Part shown: positions 25,095 through 33,901 of the stretch, piece after piece
Position numbering within the stretch: position 1 is the stretch's first letter
How the letters are laid out: each line of letters opens with the position of its first letter
NCBI RefSeq assembly: GCF_000017625.1
Contig: NC_009712.1
Location: forward strand, 1,612,001-1,676,000
Direction: 5' to 3'
DNA: 64,000 nucleotides
Source of the DNA: Methanoregula boonei 6A8
GTDB taxonomy: Archaea; Halobacteriota; Methanomicrobia; Methanomicrobiales; Methanospirillaceae
Notes under the pieces: generated by a model
Told to the model about the DNA's origin: nothing
The model's database searches: none
What the model saw: only the letters and a program-made list of their open reading frames with translations
Translations under genes and position numbers: made by a program

Positions 25095-26024
25095 ATGACC
25101 AATGTATCACTCAAAGCCGCGGACCGCACGGAGATCACGGTCCTTGTGGACAACTATATCGATATCTTCGTACCTCAGGCAACACCTGTTGATCACCGGC
25201 TCCTGTTCGATCCCTGCCGGCACCTCATGGCAGAGCACGGTTTCTCCTGCCTTGTCCGGGTTTTTTCCGGTAAGCAGGAGCACGCAATCCTCATGGATAC
25301 CGGGCTCTCGCGGGAATGCATGGCCTGGAACGCACGGCAGCTCAAAATCCCCCTTGGCGGGATCGAGGCAGTTGTTTTGAGCCATGGCCACTTCGACCAT
25401 ATTGGGGGCCTGCCTGCCGCTGTCAGCGGTGCGGGCCGGCAGGTGCCGCTTGTCCTCCACCCGGATGCATTTTTGGCACGGAGGATAAACGGCAAAAACG
25501 GCATCGCAGAGCTGCCGGGCATAGATGCCGTAGCGCTCAAGAAGGCCGGGGCCGATATCCTCGGGCGTGAAGGGCCATCCACGCTCGCCGCCGGCCGGCT
25601 GCTGGTCACAGGCGAGATAGAGAGAACAACCAGTTTCGAAACCGGGATGCCGGGCATGGAGATGTTTGATAAAAGCGCATGGCTTCCAGACCCGATCCGG
25701 GATGACCAGGCAATTGTCATTAAGGTAAAAGACAAAGGTCTTGTCGTGTTGAGCGGCTGTGCCCATGCAGGGATCGCAAACACCGTAAAATACGCGCAGA
25801 AGATCACCGGAACAGAAAAGGTCCATGCAGTGCTTGGCGGGTTCCACCTCACCGGCCCGGCCTTTGCGCCACGGATCCAACCGACCGTTGCTGCAATAAA
25901 AGAGATCAATCCCGATTACGTAGTACCGATGCACTGCACCGGCTGGGATGCGATCAACCAATTCATGGCCGCAATGCCGGAAAAATGTATCCTGAACACA
26001 GTCGGAACGAGATACATATTTTAG
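25095..26024 (+). CDS. Metallo-beta-lactamase-fold hydrolase (COG1237 type)
   Basis: A protein of about 309 residues with the metallo-beta-lactamase fold. The metal motif VLSHGHFDHIGGLPAA is intact, with further metal ligands at VVLSGCAHAGIANT and VLGGFHLTGPA, and VPMHCTGW near the end. The pattern is that of the COG1237 group, often annotated as a dihydropterin-ribofuranosyl-aminobenzene phosphate synthase of methanopterin biosynthesis. That activity is not established by sequence. The start is uncertain: the ATG at 25095 has GAGATGAT at fair spacing, and another ATG lies at 25086. It pairs with the upstream DUF2284 gene. Confidence 0.85.
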   Translation: MTNVSLKAADRTEITVLVDNYIDIFVPQATPVDHRLLFDPCRHLMAEHGFSCLVRVFSGKQEHAILMDTGLSRECMAWNARQLKIPLGGIEAVVLSHGHFDHIGGLPAAVSGAGRQVPLVLHPDAFLARRINGKNGIAELPGIDAVALKKAGADILGREGPSTLAAGRLLVTGEIERTTSFETGMPGMEMFDKSAWLPDPIRDDQAIVIKVKDKGLVVLSGCAHAGIANTVKYAQKITGTEKVHAVLGGFHLTGPAFAPRIQPTVAAIKEINPDYVVPMHCTGWDAINQFMAAMPEKCILNTVGTRYIF

Positions 26025-26035
26025 GATCCTATCCC

Positions 26036-26052
26036 GGGGGTCCCCCTTTTTT
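26036..26052 (+). terminator. GGGGG-T-CCCCC hairpin with T6
   Basis: A G5/C5 inverted repeat followed by six T residues, 12 bases after the stop of the metallo-hydrolase gene. Confidence 0.5.
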
Positions 26053-26079
26053 CCCGGTCAAAAATGTTCTTTTTAACGA

Positions 26080-26709
26080 TCAGGAGAGCATTTTCATCAA
26101 TGCCACAAACTCTGCAACCGAGTACTGCCCTTCTGCGGCAGGCACCCCGGCATGGCAGTACGCGAGCTCCGAGCCAAAGAGCGGGAGGATGGCCCGGGCG
26201 TACCGGAATGCCGACCCCATCACCCCGGTGCAGACCGGTTTTTTTGCTGCACGGGTAAACGCGATGAGATCGATGAGCTCGTCCTCGTTATGCGGGGTAA
26301 CAATGATCTTGGGAATGTCGCCGTACGCCCGGAGCTCCTGTTCGAGCACAAAAAGGACATGGAGCGGGAGCATCTCGGCAGTGTGGTGCGAAGCGATGAT
26401 CGCTTTTCCGGCTTCCCTTACCAGGCCGGATTTGCGGGCAAACTGCTGCTCTATATCTACGTAATCCACTAGCGGGAGGACCGGGGCGATCTTTTTGGCC
26501 CATTCCTCCGGGCTCCCGAAGTACCGCCCGCCTTCCAGTGCCGAGCGGAAGGTGGCAATAAGAGGGAGCTTCGAGATCGCTCTGCACCGCCTCGCGATAT
26601 CCACCGGGTCCCCTTCCATCAGGTCAAAGCGGAGCTCAAGGAGGTCTGCTCCCTGCGACTGGGCCGTGGCAGCCTGCGAGGGGTCGGTAAGTGAGGCTAC
26701 GATCTGCAT
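26080..26709 (-). CDS. aroD: Type I 3-dehydroquinate dehydratase
   Basis: A 209-residue class I dehydroquinase, the one shikimate-pathway step absent from the operon at 13-21 kb. The barrel motifs ADLLELRFDLMEGD, IATFRSALEGG, YVDIEQQF, AIIASHHTAEM (catalytic His) and PKIIVTPHNEDEL, and the late GVMGSAFRYARAI segment, fit. The Schiff-base Lys of the family (usually in a KxAxxxxxxxD segment) corresponds to the PKIIVT strand. It is a bit shorter than bacterial AroD. It is transcribed alone, divergent from the membrane gene at 26809, so it escapes the leader control of the operon. Confidence 0.9.
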   Translation of the reverse strand: MQIVASLTDPSQAATAQSQGADLLELRFDLMEGDPVDIARRCRAISKLPLIATFRSALEGGRYFGSPEEWAKKIAPVLPLVDYVDIEQQFARKSGLVREAGKAIIASHHTAEMLPLHVLFVLEQELRAYGDIPKIIVTPHNEDELIDLIAFTRAAKKPVCTGVMGSAFRYARAILPLFGSELAYCHAGVPAAEGQYSVAEFVALMKMLS

Positions 26710-26808
26710 CTGTCATCCGGTTTGCCGCCCCGCCACAAAAAGATGCGCCAAAAATATTCCCATGATACCGGTTTATCCCCTCCCGGGTCGAACTACAGCA
26801 CAAGCGTT

Positions 26809-27345
26809 ATGGAATATCCGGCAGTCATGGCAGTGCTCCGGCCCGCATCCGGGGCAATCGGGTGGTGCGCCCTTCTTGCATTCATCCTCCCGCTCGGCGG
26901 GGCCTGGATGCTTGGGCTCTCCCCTGCTGCTGCAGGGGCACTGGTCGCAAGTGCCTTTGTGATCGAGTACGGCTCCATCCCGATTGGGATCGGCCTTGGC
27001 CTGCCGGCACAGTACGTATTTGCCGCTGCCACAAGCATCGAAGCCGGGATCTTCCTTGGCCTCTTTGGCCTGCTCGACACGATCGGGACTGCCTCGGGGA
27101 GAGTTGCCCGGTTCCTTGCATGGATCCACTCGCTTGCCACGCGCTCGAAGATGTTTGACCGGTACGGGATCCTCGGCCTTTTTCCTGCCGAGATCATCAT
27201 TGGAGTGTACCTCTGTGCCCCGGTCTCATGGCTTTTTGGCTGGAACAAGTGGCGCAGTTTTGCGATCACCATGGCCGGGTACTGCGTTGCCGCCGCGATC
27301 ACGACCCTTGCCACGCTGGGGGTGATCCACTATCTCTTCCGCTGA
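26809..27345 (+). CDS. Membrane protein, small multidrug export-like
   Basis: A 178-residue integral membrane protein with four to five hydrophobic segments. The regions FVIEYGSIPIGIGLGL and RYGILGLFPAEIIIGVYLCA, with the helix that follows, resemble the small multi-drug export family (PF06695), for which direct transport evidence is thin. I take the ATG at 26809. The frame is open further upstream but that part is not hydrophobic. No clear ribosome binding site is visible. The downstream U32-family gene starts 29 bases after the stop. Confidence 0.6.
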   Translation: MEYPAVMAVLRPASGAIGWCALLAFILPLGGAWMLGLSPAAAGALVASAFVIEYGSIPIGIGLGLPAQYVFAAATSIEAGIFLGLFGLLDTIGTASGRVARFLAWIHSLATRSKMFDRYGILGLFPAEIIIGVYLCAPVSWLFGWNKWRSFAITMAGYCVAAAITTLATLGVIHYLFR

Positions 27346-27374
27346 ACCTGCCGCATCCCTGACCGGTGACACGA

Positions 27375-29965
27375 ATGCCTCCCGGAAAAAACAGATCCCC
27401 GAACTGCTCGCTCCGGCCGGGTCAAATGAGGCATTTACTGCAGCCATTGCTGCAGGTGCCGATGCAGTGTATCTGAGCGGCAGACGGTTTGGGGCACGGA
27501 AGTTCGCGCAGAACTTCTCCGAAGAAGAGATCGCAGGGGCGATCGCATATGCCCATGCCCGGGGGGTCCGGGTGTATGTGACGGTCAACACGCTGATCCA
27601 TGACCGGGAGCTCCCTGAAGCACTTGCGTACCTGGTCCGGCTGTACGCGGCCGGCGCGGATGCGGTGCTCGTGCAGGATGCAGGTCTTGCAGCGCTTGCA
27701 AAGGAGATCGTGCCGGATCTCGTGCTCCATGCCTCAACCCAGCTCACGATCCATAATGCCGAAGGGGTGAGGTGGGCGCACACGATGGGGTTCTCACGTG
27801 TGGTGCTTGCCCGTGAGCTGCCCCTCCATGAAGTGGAGGCGATTGCCCGGGCCACGTCAGATACCGGCGTTGGGCTCGAAGTTTTTGCCCACGGGGCCCT
27901 CTGCTACAGTTATTCCGGCCAGTGCCTCCTCTCATCGGTGATCGGCGGGCGGAGCGGGAACCGGGGCATGTGCGCCCAGCCGTGCCGGAAACCCTATGCC
28001 CTTGTTACGGCACAGACAGACCGGTACGGCCGGCCTGTTGATCCAAAAGACATGCCCGTGCCAGGTCAGTATCTCCTCTCGCCAAAGGACCTCTGCACGT
28101 ACCGGGATATTCCAAAACTCGTGGATTCCACGGTAGCAGCCCTCAAGATCGAGGGCCGGATGAAATCGGCAGAGTACGTGGCAATCGTGGTCTCGACCTA
28201 CCGGCGGGCACTCGATGCTGCGGCTGCCGGTACCTTTGTTTCGGACGAAAATGAGATCCGCGATCTTGCCCTTGCCTTCAACCGGGGTTTCACCCGGGGC
28301 TATCTCTTTGGCGACAAAAAAGGAAAAATCATGGCCCGGGACCGGCCGGACAACCGCGGGGTCCTTATCGGTACGGTCATCAGGTATGACCCAATAAAGA
28401 GGGTGGCAATCATATGTCCGGACAAGCCCGTAACCCTTCGCCCCGGCGACGGTTTCCTCTTTTCTCTTCCAAAAAGCCCGGAGAAGGAGTGGGGATTTTC
28501 CCTCAATACCGAACCGGTCATACTTCCGGAGGGGATCGCACTGTTTGTCCCCCGCCCGGCAGAGAAGGGAGAACAGGTCTGTCTCACCTCTTCGATCGAT
28601 CTCCTGGCCGGGGCCCGGCAGATCGTAAAACAGGAAAATCCCTTGCTGCATCACCCGGTCCCGGCAGCGCTTGCTGCCGCAGTCAGCCCGGACGGGGACC
28701 TCACCCTTACCGGAATCCTGTACCCTCCGGGAAAAGCGCCGGTGGTTATATCTGCGGCCGGGGAGCTCCGGCTCGAACCGGCAAAGACACGCCCGCTTAC
28801 CCGGGAGCAGCTGGCCGGGCAGCTCGAAAAGACCGGGGGAACGCCCTTTGTCCTTTCGGACCTGGCGCTTGAGTATGACGGCACCCGCTTTGCCCCGGTC
28901 CGGGAGATCAACCGGGTCCGGCGGGAGTTTTTTGCCCGGGCAGAGGCAGCCCTTGTGGCGGCCTCGCGCCCCGGGGAAAAAGCCGTCAAAGATGCAGAGC
29001 GGCGCCTGGACCGGTGGCGTACGGGAAAAACAGCACCGATATCCACGGAACGCGCCGGGCGCACACCGGAAATAATTCTCTGGGCAGACAACCTTGAGGC
29101 GATTGAAGCCGGTGTACAGGCCGGGGCAGGAACAATCTGCTATGAACCCTGCGGAAAGGGAACGGAGCCGGAGCTGGCAGCCGCGATCGATTCAGCCCTT
29201 GACCTCTGCAAGGCACAGGACACCCGGCTTATCTGGAAACTGCCCCGGATCACCCGGGAAGCAGAGATCATGCTTATACGTCAGGTCCTGCCGCGGCTGT
29301 ACGCAGCAGGCCTGCGGACCTGCATGGCAGACAACCCGGGCGCGGCCATTGCAGTTGCAGATGCCGTGCCGGGCATGGAACTGGCAGGCTCGATCGGGCT
29401 TAACGTTTTCAATGCGGAGACCGCCCGGGCTTTTGGGACCCTGCCCTTTACGCTGCTCACGCTCTCGCCGGAATTGTCCGCAACTGAGATCGAAGACCTC
29501 GCACACGCTCACGGGGAGGGCCCGGCGCTTGCAGTATTTGCGCAGGGAAATCTTGAGGCCATGGTTACCGGCGACTGTCTCATCTCCCCTCTGGAGCGGT
29601 GCCATGGCGGTACCGGGCCCTGTTCCAAAGGGAGGTGGTATGGGATCCGGGACGGGACCGGCCATCTCCTGCCGGTCCGGACCGACAGTACCTGCCAGGG
29701 CCATATCTTCAATGCTGCCGAGACCTGCCTTGTGGCTGCGGTACCGGACCTTGTCCGGCAGGGGATTCGTGGCTTTGTGATCGATGCCCGGGGGCGGACT
29801 GCAGCCTATGCAGGAGAGATGGTCGGCATCTACCGGGAAGCGATCGCTATGGCATTACCGGGCAGTACCGGAAGCAACGTTGCCGCTCTCCGCGAACGGG
29901 CAAAAGCGATCGCCCTTGGGGGCATTACCGCAGGCCACTACCAGAGGGGACTTACCGGAGAATAG
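27375..29965 (+). CDS. Peptidase U32 / RlhA-like protein, apparent 5' frameshift
   Basis: A large U32-family protein of about 860 residues. The N-terminal block [20 protein letters not shown], then [14 protein letters not shown], and [17 protein letters not shown] and [14 protein letters not shown] are the family signature. The middle resembles the collagenase-like DUF3656 region, and the C-terminal third is a second U32-like barrel ([18 protein letters not shown]). Relatives such as RlhA hydroxylate 23S rRNA. In this frame there is no ATG, GTG or TTG before GTG 27467, which would cut the signature. An ATG at 27375 with GGTGA well placed reads MPPGK and needs one extra A in the A6 run at 27386-27391 to join the frame. 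Confidence 0.8.
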
Positions 29966-30035
29966 CCAGCGGCATGCGGGCGAAAGGTTGAATGGACCCG
30001 GGAATAAACACCTCATGCACGAGGAGCATTTCCAC

Positions 30036-30704
30036 ATGACAGCGCCCCTGATCCTGGTAAATCTCAAGACATACAAGGAAGGCATGGGCAACCGCGCCCA
30101 CCAGATCGCCACTGCCGCACAGCTGGTAGCAAGGGAGAGCGGGGCCGTGATCGGCATTGCCCCGGGGTATATTGACCTCCACCCAATCTGCCACCATTTT
30201 GCGATCCCGGTGTATGCCCAGCACGTGGACGGGTACGAACCCGGGGCACGGACCGGACATATGCCGGTCGAAGCGATAAAACTGGCCGGGGCCGCGGGGT
30301 CGCTTGTCAACCATTCCGAACGGAGGCTCACCCTTGCCGAGATCGAGCTTGCGGTCCGGGGGATCCAGACCCAGAAGCTTTCCAGTGTGGTCTGCACCAA
30401 CAACGATATCACAAGCGCCGCGGCAGCAGCGCTTGGCCCGGACTATGTCGCAATCGAGCCGCCGGAGCTCATCGGGAGCGGGGTCTCGGTCGCAAAGGCA
30501 AACCCCGAGATCATCCGGCGCTCGGTTGCCGCTGTCCGTGCGATAAACCCGAAGGTAAAGATCCTTACCGGCGCCGGGATCCAGAGTGGCGAATGCGTGA
30601 AGATTGCGATTGATCTCGGGACAGACGGCGTACTCCTTGCCTCAAGCGTGGTAAAAGCCCCGGATCCGGTTGTGATACTCCGCGACCTTGTCTCTAAACT
30701 CTAA
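30036..30704 (+). CDS. tpiA: Triosephosphate isomerase
   Basis: A 222-residue archaeal-type triosephosphate isomerase, interconverting dihydroxyacetone phosphate and glyceraldehyde 3-phosphate. LVNLKTYKE holds the substrate Asn and Lys. [10 protein letters not shown] carries the catalytic His, and [16 protein letters not shown] the catalytic Glu. [12 protein letters not shown] and [11 protein letters not shown] form the phosphate loop. The length is typical for archaeal forms, shorter than the bacterial enzyme. GAGGAG 9 bases before the ATG at 30036 sets the start. It follows the U32 gene by 70 bases. Confidence 0.95.
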   Translation: MTAPLILVNLKTYKEGMGNRAHQIATAAQLVARESGAVIGIAPGYIDLHPICHHFAIPVYAQHVDGYEPGARTGHMPVEAIKLAGAAGSLVNHSERRLTLAEIELAVRGIQTQKLSSVVCTNNDITSAAAAALGPDYVAIEPPELIGSGVSVAKANPEIIRRSVAAVRAINPKVKILTGAGIQSGECVKIAIDLGTDGVLLASSVVKAPDPVVILRDLVSKL

Positions 30705-30731
30705 AAAAAAGGGAAAAATTCTGCTGCGGTT

Positions 30732-30839
30732 TTATTTGAGGAAGAGGTACCAGATACCGATAATTACAATAAAGAGTACCACTCCGATCCCGATAACCGT
30801 CAGACTGCTGATCTCCGTGGGGGCATTTTCTTCTGCCAT
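30732..30839 (-). CDS. Single-helix membrane peptide, 35 aa
   Basis: A 35-residue peptide starting MAEENAPTEISSL with one transmembrane helix (about residues 14-33) and a Lys end. AGAGGT lies 8 bases before the ATG, a good ribosome binding site, and the stop is clean. Small single-helix proteins of this kind often associate with membrane complexes, but nothing links it to a partner. It lies alone between tpiA and the HTH-CBS regulator. Confidence 0.55.
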   Translation of the reverse strand: MAEENAPTEISSLTVIGIGVVLFIVIIGIWYLFLK

Positions 30840-30956
30840 GAAACAGACCTCTGATGTGGCATAATCATCCACATGAGAGACCTCATGTATTGTCCATGAT
30901 AAATATTTCGGTTGAACGGGCCCGGATTTAAAAAAAACAAAAATATACGTTTTGTA

Positions 30957-31517
30957 TCAGACGATAAGCGTGATCAGGTCGTGTTTTGTGATCACGCCTT
31001 TTACAAGGCGTCCTTCGGTCACCAGCACCGCATGGTTCTGCTGGAGAATGTTTATGACCGTCTCCACGTCCATGTCCGGGGGTACCGTGGGAAAACCCGG
31101 CTCGATAAAGTCCCGGACAATTACCGGGTGGGCAGGGTGGAGGCGCTGCTGGCCAAGCGCCTTTACGATCGCCGATTCGGAGACACAGCCTACCGGTGCA
31201 CCCCGCTCGATCACCGGCAGCTGGGAGACATTGTTCTTCTCGAAAAGCTCAAGCGCCTGCGAAATGCTTGCCTGCGGCGGGACAGAAAGTACCGGCGTGT
31301 GCATGATCTGGCCGGCCGTAACTTTCCGGGGTTCGGCATTATTGAGAACCGCAATGATCTTATTCAAGGTGCTGACCCGGGGGTCTACGCTTCCGGCCTC
31401 GATCCGGGCCACCATTGACTGGCTGATCCCTGCCCTGCGGGCAATTTCGGTCTGCCGGAGACCCAGTGTTTCACGGCGGGAACGGAGTTCTTCAGGACTG
31501 GGGATATGCATATGCAA
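30957..31517 (-). CDS. XRE-type HTH regulator with two CBS domains
   Basis: A 186-residue predicted DNA-binding regulator. Residues about 8-60 form an XRE helix-turn-helix (RRETLGLRQTEIARRAGISQ, then SMVARIEAG). Residues about 65-185 form a CBS pair (IMHTPVLSVPPQASISQALELF; DVETVINILQQNHAVLV). CBS pairs commonly bind AMP, ATP or S-adenosylmethionine, so DNA binding may respond to adenylate state. It lies directly downstream of adenine deaminase on the same strand, beyond a T6 terminator. A purine-related role is suggested only by context. Two close ATGs (31517, 31511) are possible starts. Confidence 0.85.
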   Translation of the reverse strand: MHMHIPSPEELRSRRETLGLRQTEIARRAGISQSMVARIEAGSVDPRVSTLNKIIAVLNNAEPRKVTAGQIMHTPVLSVPPQASISQALELFEKNNVSQLPVIERGAPVGCVSESAIVKALGQQRLHPAHPVIVRDFIEPGFPTVPPDMDVETVINILQQNHAVLVTEGRLVKGVITKHDLITLIV

Positions 31518-31590
31518 TTACTGAGAGTGATAATGAAAATATCAACCTTCTGCTTTGGGTAATATCTGCCGGGAAAAATCTGCCGGAACC

Positions 31591-31596
31591 AAAAAA
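31591..31596 (-). terminator. T6 run after adenine deaminase
   Basis: On the minus strand six T residues lie 12 bases past the stop of the deaminase gene, separating it from the HTH-CBS gene. Confidence 0.4.
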
Positions 31597-31608
31597 CAGG
31601 AAACCGAT

Positions 31609-33285
31609 TCAGGGAAAGACCGGTACGTCCCGGAAAGCTACTGCATCAAAAAGTCCCCGGTCGGTGAGACGCAGCGCCGGTATCACGGTGAGCGCAAGGA
31701 ACGAGAGGTACATGAACGGATCATCGATCCCCCCTATCCGGCGTGTTGCCGCAGAAAGGGCATCAAGCCCGGCAATAACCTCCCGGGCAGGGTGCGTAGA
31801 CATGAGCCCGGCACAGTCGAGCGGGAGCACCGTCACGTCTTTTTTGTGCACCGCCGCCATGCCTCCCCCGGCCCGGATCACGGCGGTCAGGGCAGAAAGG
31901 ATCACCTCGTCTCCGGTCCCTGCGGCAACGATATTGTGGGCATCGTGGGAAATGCTTGCGGCAATTGCTCCATCCTTAAAACCAAAGCCATGCACGATAC
32001 CGGTACCAACCGATCCCTTTCCGTACCGGTTACAGACCACGAGCTTGAGGAGATCCCGGGAGATATCGGGAAGTGCGGCAGCATCGAGATCGAAGGTGAG
32101 CGATTCGGTGAGGATCTGGCCGGGCACAAGCCCGATCACCCGGGCCCTGCCAGTCCCAAAAAGCCGGATCTGATCCCGCGAGGGTACGGTGCAGCGGAGC
32201 GCAGCAAATACCGGCGGCCGGGCCTGCGGTGCCGCATATTCCGCAACCGGCCTCCCGCGGGAGTAGGTCTCCTTTACTGCAAAGTGCCGGGGATCGTCAA
32301 CGATGCAGAAGTCTGCCCTCCGGCCCGGCGCAAGCGCCCCACGATCAGGAAGGCTAAAGCGCTCTGCAGGGGAAAGCGTTGCCATCCGCAGGGCAAGCTC
32401 CGGTTCAAGGCCCCCGGCCACGGCCGTGCGGATGCAGCGGTCGATATGGCCACTGTGGGCAAGCAGGTCGGCATGGCAGTCGTCGGTACAGAAACTGCAC
32501 CGGGAAACGGTATATGGGGTGACTACCGGGACAAGTGCGGCAATGTTCTTCTCGGTCGAGCCCTCACGGACAAAGAGATACATGCCGCACCGGAGTTTTT
32601 CTTTTGCTTCACTAGCTGTTGTGCACTCGTGGTCGCTGTCCGGGCCGGAGAGGAGATACGCATTGAGGTCAGGGCCGGACAGGTGCGGTGCATGGCCGTC
32701 ACGGATCCGGGAGAGCACGAGTTTGGCAAGAACCCCGGGATCCCCGCCAAGAACCCCGGGCACGTTCATCATCTCCCCAAGGCCGAGGATCCCGTCCCGG
32801 CCAGGAAAGCCGGCAAGATCTCCTGCATCCAGCACCGCCCCGCCCACATCAGCAGGAGTTGCCGGCACACAGGACGGCAGCATGTAGAGGATATCCACCG
32901 GCAGGCCGGCCCGGCAGGCAAGCATGTATTCGATCCCCTCTTTTCCTGCAATGTTTGCAATCTCGTGGGGATCTGCAATCACCGTTGTCGTGCCATGTGC
33001 CGCAACGAGGTGTGCATACTCCTGCGGGACCAGAAGCGAGCTCTCGATGTGTACGTGGGCATCGATGAGGCCCGGTACCACGAGCGCACCGCCAAGGTCA
33101 CGCTCGCGGATGCCCCGGTAGGATCTGCCCGTCCCGACTATGATACCATCTTTTATTGCGAGATCACCCTCCTCCCAGGAACAGGAGAAGGCATCGAAGA
33201 GCATGGCGTTTTTTAGGACCAGATCCGCAGGTTCTGTACCGCGGGCAGCCGGGATCAGGTTCGCATGCAAAGGGGGGGCATCCAT
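31609..33285 (-). CDS. ade: Adenine deaminase
   Basis: A 558-residue amidohydrolase converting adenine to hypoxanthine for purine salvage. The metal-binding VVPGLIDAHVHIESSLL segment, HGTTTVIADPHEIANI, GLGEMMNVPGV, FCTDDCHADLLAHSGHIDR and the C-terminal half with GMVSTHPAREV-like LMSTHPAREVIAGLD follow the adenine deaminase pattern, and the length matches. GGTGTGAG precedes the ATG. It starts four bases after the stop of the small lipoprotein gene, so the two are cotranscribed. The HTH-CBS regulator follows it. Confidence 0.93.
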   Translation of the reverse strand: MDAPPLHANLIPAARGTEPADLVLKNAMLFDAFSCSWEEGDLAIKDGIIVGTGRSYRGIRERDLGGALVVPGLIDAHVHIESSLLVPQEYAHLVAAHGTTTVIADPHEIANIAGKEGIEYMLACRAGLPVDILYMLPSCVPATPADVGGAVLDAGDLAGFPGRDGILGLGEMMNVPGVLGGDPGVLAKLVLSRIRDGHAPHLSGPDLNAYLLSGPDSDHECTTASEAKEKLRCGMYLFVREGSTEKNIAALVPVVTPYTVSRCSFCTDDCHADLLAHSGHIDRCIRTAVAGGLEPELALRMATLSPAERFSLPDRGALAPGRRADFCIVDDPRHFAVKETYSRGRPVAEYAAPQARPPVFAALRCTVPSRDQIRLFGTGRARVIGLVPGQILTESLTFDLDAAALPDISRDLLKLVVCNRYGKGSVGTGIVHGFGFKDGAIAASISHDAHNIVAAGTGDEVILSALTAVIRAGGGMAAVHKKDVTVLPLDCAGLMSTHPAREVIAGLDALSAATRRIGGIDDPFMYLSFLALTVIPALRLTDRGLFDAVAFRDVPVFP

Positions 33286-33289
33286 GGTC

Positions 33290-33637
33290 TCACACCGTGA
33301 TATCCCGGATCACGGCGGCCTCGCGGTTGCCGTTTGCAATAAGATAGACATATATCTTGTACGTGCCCGGTGCAAGATCTGCCGGGATTGTCACCGTCTG
33401 CCCCGTCCCGTCAAGAGTGGTCGTGGTCCCGGTGGTGAAAAGTTCGTGCTGCGAAAGATCGCTTACCCCATACACCGTAACCTGGACACCGATCTCCTGA
33501 GGGCTTTGCGGCCCGGTAACCCCGATGGAGAGATTGTTGTTTGCGTACGATACCGTGCCAATGGAAAGCGAGGTGCAGCCGGCAGCGCACAAAAGAAGCA
33601 GCAGAAAACCCAAAAGCAGGTACCAGCGCCCGGTCAT
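33290..33637 (-). CDS. Small lipoprotein with beta-sandwich-like domain
   Basis: A 115-residue exported protein with a leucine-rich signal peptide ending in CAAGC (lipobox at residue 21), then a single beta-rich domain of about 90 residues. LAPGTYKIYVYLIANGN near the end is the kind of strand pair seen in Ig-like or FxLYD-type domains. It is probably lipid-anchored outside the cell. It is the first gene of a two-gene unit with adenine deaminase, with no known functional link. I do not recognise the family. Confidence 0.65.
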   Translation of the reverse strand: MTGRWYLLLGFLLLLLCAAGCTSLSIGTVSYANNNLSIGVTGPQSPQEIGVQVTVYGVSDLSQHELFTTGTTTTLDGTGQTVTIPADLAPGTYKIYVYLIANGNREAAVIRDITV

Positions 33638-33728
33638 AGTTCTTTGTCAGGGTTCATCCATAAATACCTTTTAGCCGGCCCGGATACCGAAAAACCCGGC
33701 TATGTTTAGGACCCGGGCAGGGTCCGTA

Positions 33729-33821
33729 ATGCAAAACGCAGCGGAAGTCCCAAATGAAGAAGGCCGGATATTTTACGAGGAGCGGGGCCGTAAAAGCGTC
33801 TCAATTTCCCTCAATAAATAA
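33729..33821 (+). CDS. Possible short ORF, 30 aa, before parA
   Basis: A 30-codon ORF with AGGGT six bases upstream. The product is hydrophilic and ends GRKSVSISLNK, which resembles the first strand of ribbon-helix-helix proteins but stops there. It could be a truncated gene or a chance ORF. Included because it is the only candidate between the lipoprotein promoter and the ParA gene. Confidence 0.25.
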   Translation: MQNAAEVPNEEGRIFYEERGRKSVSISLNK

Positions 33822-33874
33822 TAAAACCAAAATCTACGACGATTATTGGGGAGGCAAAGTTATTATAGGGATTC

Positions 33875-33883
33875 TTTATAAAA
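33875..33883 (+). promoter_or_regulatory. TATA box of the parA-chemoreceptor operon
   Basis: TTTATAAAA is centred about 26 bases before position 33905. The transcript is therefore expected to begin almost exactly where the ParA reading frame begins, implying a leaderless message. Confidence 0.5.
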
Positions 33884-33901
33884 GTTCAGTCAGGTGAGAT
33901 C

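Noticed and set aside
31555-33216. 553-codon plus-strand frame opposite adenine deaminase
   Set aside because: Mirror frame of ade, Arg/Gly/His-rich with no domain.
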